Origin: Hominenteromicrobium gallistercoris
GTDB lineage: Bacteria; Bacillota; Clostridia; Oscillospirales; Acutalibacteraceae
Assembly (NCBI GenBank): GCA_019119145.1
Contig: DWXR01000079.1
Span: forward strand, 1-6,712
Reading direction: 5' to 3'
DNA: 6,712 nt
Part shown: positions 5,477-6,712 of the stretch, one piece after another
Numbering within the stretch: position 1 is the stretch's first letter
Layout of the letters: every line of letters starts with the position of its first letter
Notes under the pieces: model-generated
What the model was told of the DNA's origin: nothing
The model's input: only the letters and a program-made list of their open reading frames with translations
Databases searched by the model: none
Translations under genes and position numbers: made by a program

Positions 5477-6181
5477 ATGGAACTTTCTTACATGGAACTC
5501 AGAGAGCAGATGTGCGACATCTGCCATAAGATGTGGCAGCTCGGCTGGGTCGCCGCAAACGACGGCAACCTGTCGGCAAAGCTGCCCGACGGCACCTTCC
5601 TTGCGACGCCGACCGGCATCAGCAAGAGCTTCATCACACCCGAAAAGCTCGTGCGCATCGACGCCGAGGGCAACGTGCTCGAGGGGCTCGAGGGCTACCG
5701 GCCGTCGTCCGAAATCAAGATGCACCTGCGCTGCTACAAGGAGCGCGACGACGTGGGCGCCGTGCTGCACGCGCACCCGCCGACCGCGACCGGCTACGCC
5801 GTGGCGCACGTCGACCTCGACCGCTACACGATGATCGAGACCGTGCTCGCGATCGGCTCCGTGCCGGTGACGCCGTACGGCACGCCCTCCACCTACGAGG
5901 TGCCCGACGCGATCGCCCCGTACCTGCAGGAGCACGACGTTCTGCTGCTCGCGAACCACGGCGCGCTCACCGTGGGCTGCGACGCGCTGACGGCCTACTA
6001 CCGCATGGAAACGCTCGAGCTGTACGCAAAAATCAGCCTCACGGCGCACCTGCTCGGCGGCGAGAAGGAGATCTCCCGCGAAAACATCGACCGGCTGATC
6101 GGCATGCGGAAAAACTACGGCGTGACCGGCCGGCACCCTGGCTTCAAGCGCTACCGCAAAGAGGACAAGGCGGACGAATAA
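5477..6181 (+). CDS. fucA: Class II aldolase, L-fuculose-1-phosphate aldolase
   Basis: This zinc enzyme cleaves L-fuculose-1-phosphate into dihydroxyacetone phosphate and L-lactaldehyde. The 234 residues are somewhat longer than E. coli FucA (215), with a charged C-terminal extension. The zinc ligands His-98 and His-100 (VLHAHPP) and His-161 (LANHGAL), and the catalytic acid/base Glu-79 (PSSE), correspond to E. coli His92, His94, His155 and Glu73 with a constant offset of six. The phosphate-binding motifs NDGNLSAK (28-35) and TPTGISK (44-50) are also present. The start at 5477 has GAGGA (5464-5468) 8 nt upstream; a second ATG at 5492 is possible. Position directly behind fucI in the same transcript favours fuculose-1-phosphate as substrate; related class II aldolases act on rhamnulose- or ribulose-phosphates. 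The transcript ends at the terminator at 6207-6249. Confidence 0.92.
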   Translation: MELSYMELREQMCDICHKMWQLGWVAANDGNLSAKLPDGTFLATPTGISKSFITPEKLVRIDAEGNVLEGLEGYRPSSEIKMHLRCYKERDDVGAVLHAHPPTATGYAVAHVDLDRYTMIETVLAIGSVPVTPYGTPSTYEVPDAIAPYLQEHDVLLLANHGALTVGCDALTAYYRMETLELYAKISLTAHLLGGEKEISRENIDRLIGMRKNYGVTGRHPGFKRYRKEDKADE

Positions 6182-6199
6182 GCCACCGCATCCGGCTGT

Positions 6200-6255
6200 A
6201 AAAAAGGCCGCCCGGACTGAAGGAAAACGCCAACGGTCCGGGCGGCTTTCTATTT
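6200..6255. terminator. Bidirectional terminator between fucA and the kinase
   Basis: An 11-bp perfect stem, GCCGCCCGGAC (6207-6217) with GTCCGGGCGGC (6236-6246), encloses an 18-nt loop. On the plus strand it is followed by TTTCTATTT. On the minus strand it is followed, after one C, by six Us (AAAAAA at 6200-6205). It can therefore end both the fucIA transcript and the convergent kinase transcript. Confidence 0.9.
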
Positions 6256-6279
6256 ACTTACGCGTTTATGCCTGTTCGC

Positions 6280-6712
6280 TCAGCGCAGGCCCTCGACCGC
6301 CGCGCGCTCGGCGGGCAGCAAGCGCTTGTAGCTGTCGAGGAATTTTTCGAAGCCGGCCATATCGGCTTCAATCGGCTCCGCGCGGACGGCTTCGCTTCCG
6401 GCAAAGATGTGGCGGTCGAGGTAATCCTCGAGCGTCTCCCCGGCGCCGTTCACGCGGTACGCGGCGAGCAGCGCCATGCCCCACGGGCCGCCCTCGCCGG
6501 CCGTCTCCATGACGGAGACCGGCGTGTGCAGCGCGCCCGCCATCAGCTTCTGGCCGACGCCCTTCGCCTTGAAGAAGCCGCCGTGGCCGAGCAGCGAATC
6601 GACCGCCGCGTGCTCCTGCTCGATCAGGATGTCCATGCCGATCTTCAGCGTCGCCATCGCCGAATAGAGCTGCGTCCGCGCAAAATTCGCGAGCGAGAAG
6701 CGGCTGTCGGGC
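6280..6712 (-). CDS. FGGY-family carbohydrate kinase, C-terminal part (cut by window edge)
   Basis: Only the last 143 or so residues are in the window; the reading frame runs open through position 6712, so the start is beyond the edge. The visible part is the second actin-like lobe of a FGGY sugar kinase, which closes over ATP: the block around LANFARTQLYSAMATLKIGMDIL, then LGHGGFFKAKGVGQK at the nucleotide-binding turn, and VSVMETAGEGGPWGMALLAAY, a helix typical of the family. An internal ATG at 6657 is not the start because similarity continues upstream of it. It lies convergent to fucIA, separated by a shared terminator. Context suggests L-fuculokinase, the step between FucI and FucA. However, the segment reads more like the broad clostridial xylulokinase-type group than E. 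coli FucK, so the substrate is open. The substrate-binding lobe is not visible. Confidence 0.88.
   Translation of the reverse strand, partial: PDSRFSLANFARTQLYSAMATLKIGMDILIEQEHAAVDSLLGHGGFFKAKGVGQKLMAGALHTPVSVMETAGEGGPWGMALLAAYRVNGAGETLEDYLDRHIFAGSEAVRAEPIEADMAGFEKFLDSYKRLLPAERAAVEGLR

Noticed and set aside
3365..6136. A 923-codon open frame on the minus strand across fucI and fucA
   Set aside because: It is the antisense of two well-conserved enzymes and exists because GC-rich third positions suppress stop codons. Its product is Val/His/Arg/Ala-rich with no recognisable domain, and both plus-strand genes have complete active sites and ribosome binding sites.

Overview
The window looks like a high-GC, spore-forming member of the Clostridia, probably a gut Oscillospirales/Ruminococcaceae-type Firmicute. 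The evidence is a complete cotJABC spore-coat operon, strong AGGAGG-type ribosome binding sites, GC-rich third codon positions, an L-fucose catabolic operon close to the E. coli enzymes, and a spacer-poor layout. The taxonomic placement is inference; no rRNA or other marker gene is present.

Layout. Positions 1-273 hold no convincing gene, but carry three inverted repeats and a candidate extended -10 promoter. A two-gene operon follows: a 90-residue XRE-type DNA-binding protein (274-546) overlaps by 4 bp (ATGA) a 568-residue exported, membrane-anchored protein (543-2249). That protein has a cohesin-like N-terminal module, three near-identical cadherin-like beta-sandwich repeats, a Ser/Gly/Thr linker and one C-terminal membrane helix. 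Next is cotJA-cotJB-cotJC (2340-3390), tightly coupled by 4-bp and 1-bp overlaps, preceded by a possible sporulation-sigma promoter and closed by a strong intrinsic terminator (3406-3448). A 271-bp spacer then carries a palindrome, a sigma-A-like promoter and a structured leader for fucI-fucA (3662-6181). The right edge holds the 3' part of a convergent FGGY-family sugar kinase (6280 to beyond 6712, minus strand), separated from fucA by a bidirectional terminator.

How the genes work together. FucI isomerises L-fucose to L-fuculose, a FGGY kinase phosphorylates L-fuculose, and FucA cleaves L-fuculose-1-phosphate to dihydroxyacetone phosphate and L-lactaldehyde. All three activities may be encoded here, but the kinase lies on the opposite strand, so it is separately expressed and its substrate is not proven. 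CotJA, CotJB and CotJC are spore-coat components; CotJC retains all five manganese-catalase metal ligands.

The least explained part is the translationally coupled regulator/surface-protein pair at 274-2249. It is the best candidate for something undescribed, though nothing in the sequence proves a new system. The remaining genes belong to well-known families.
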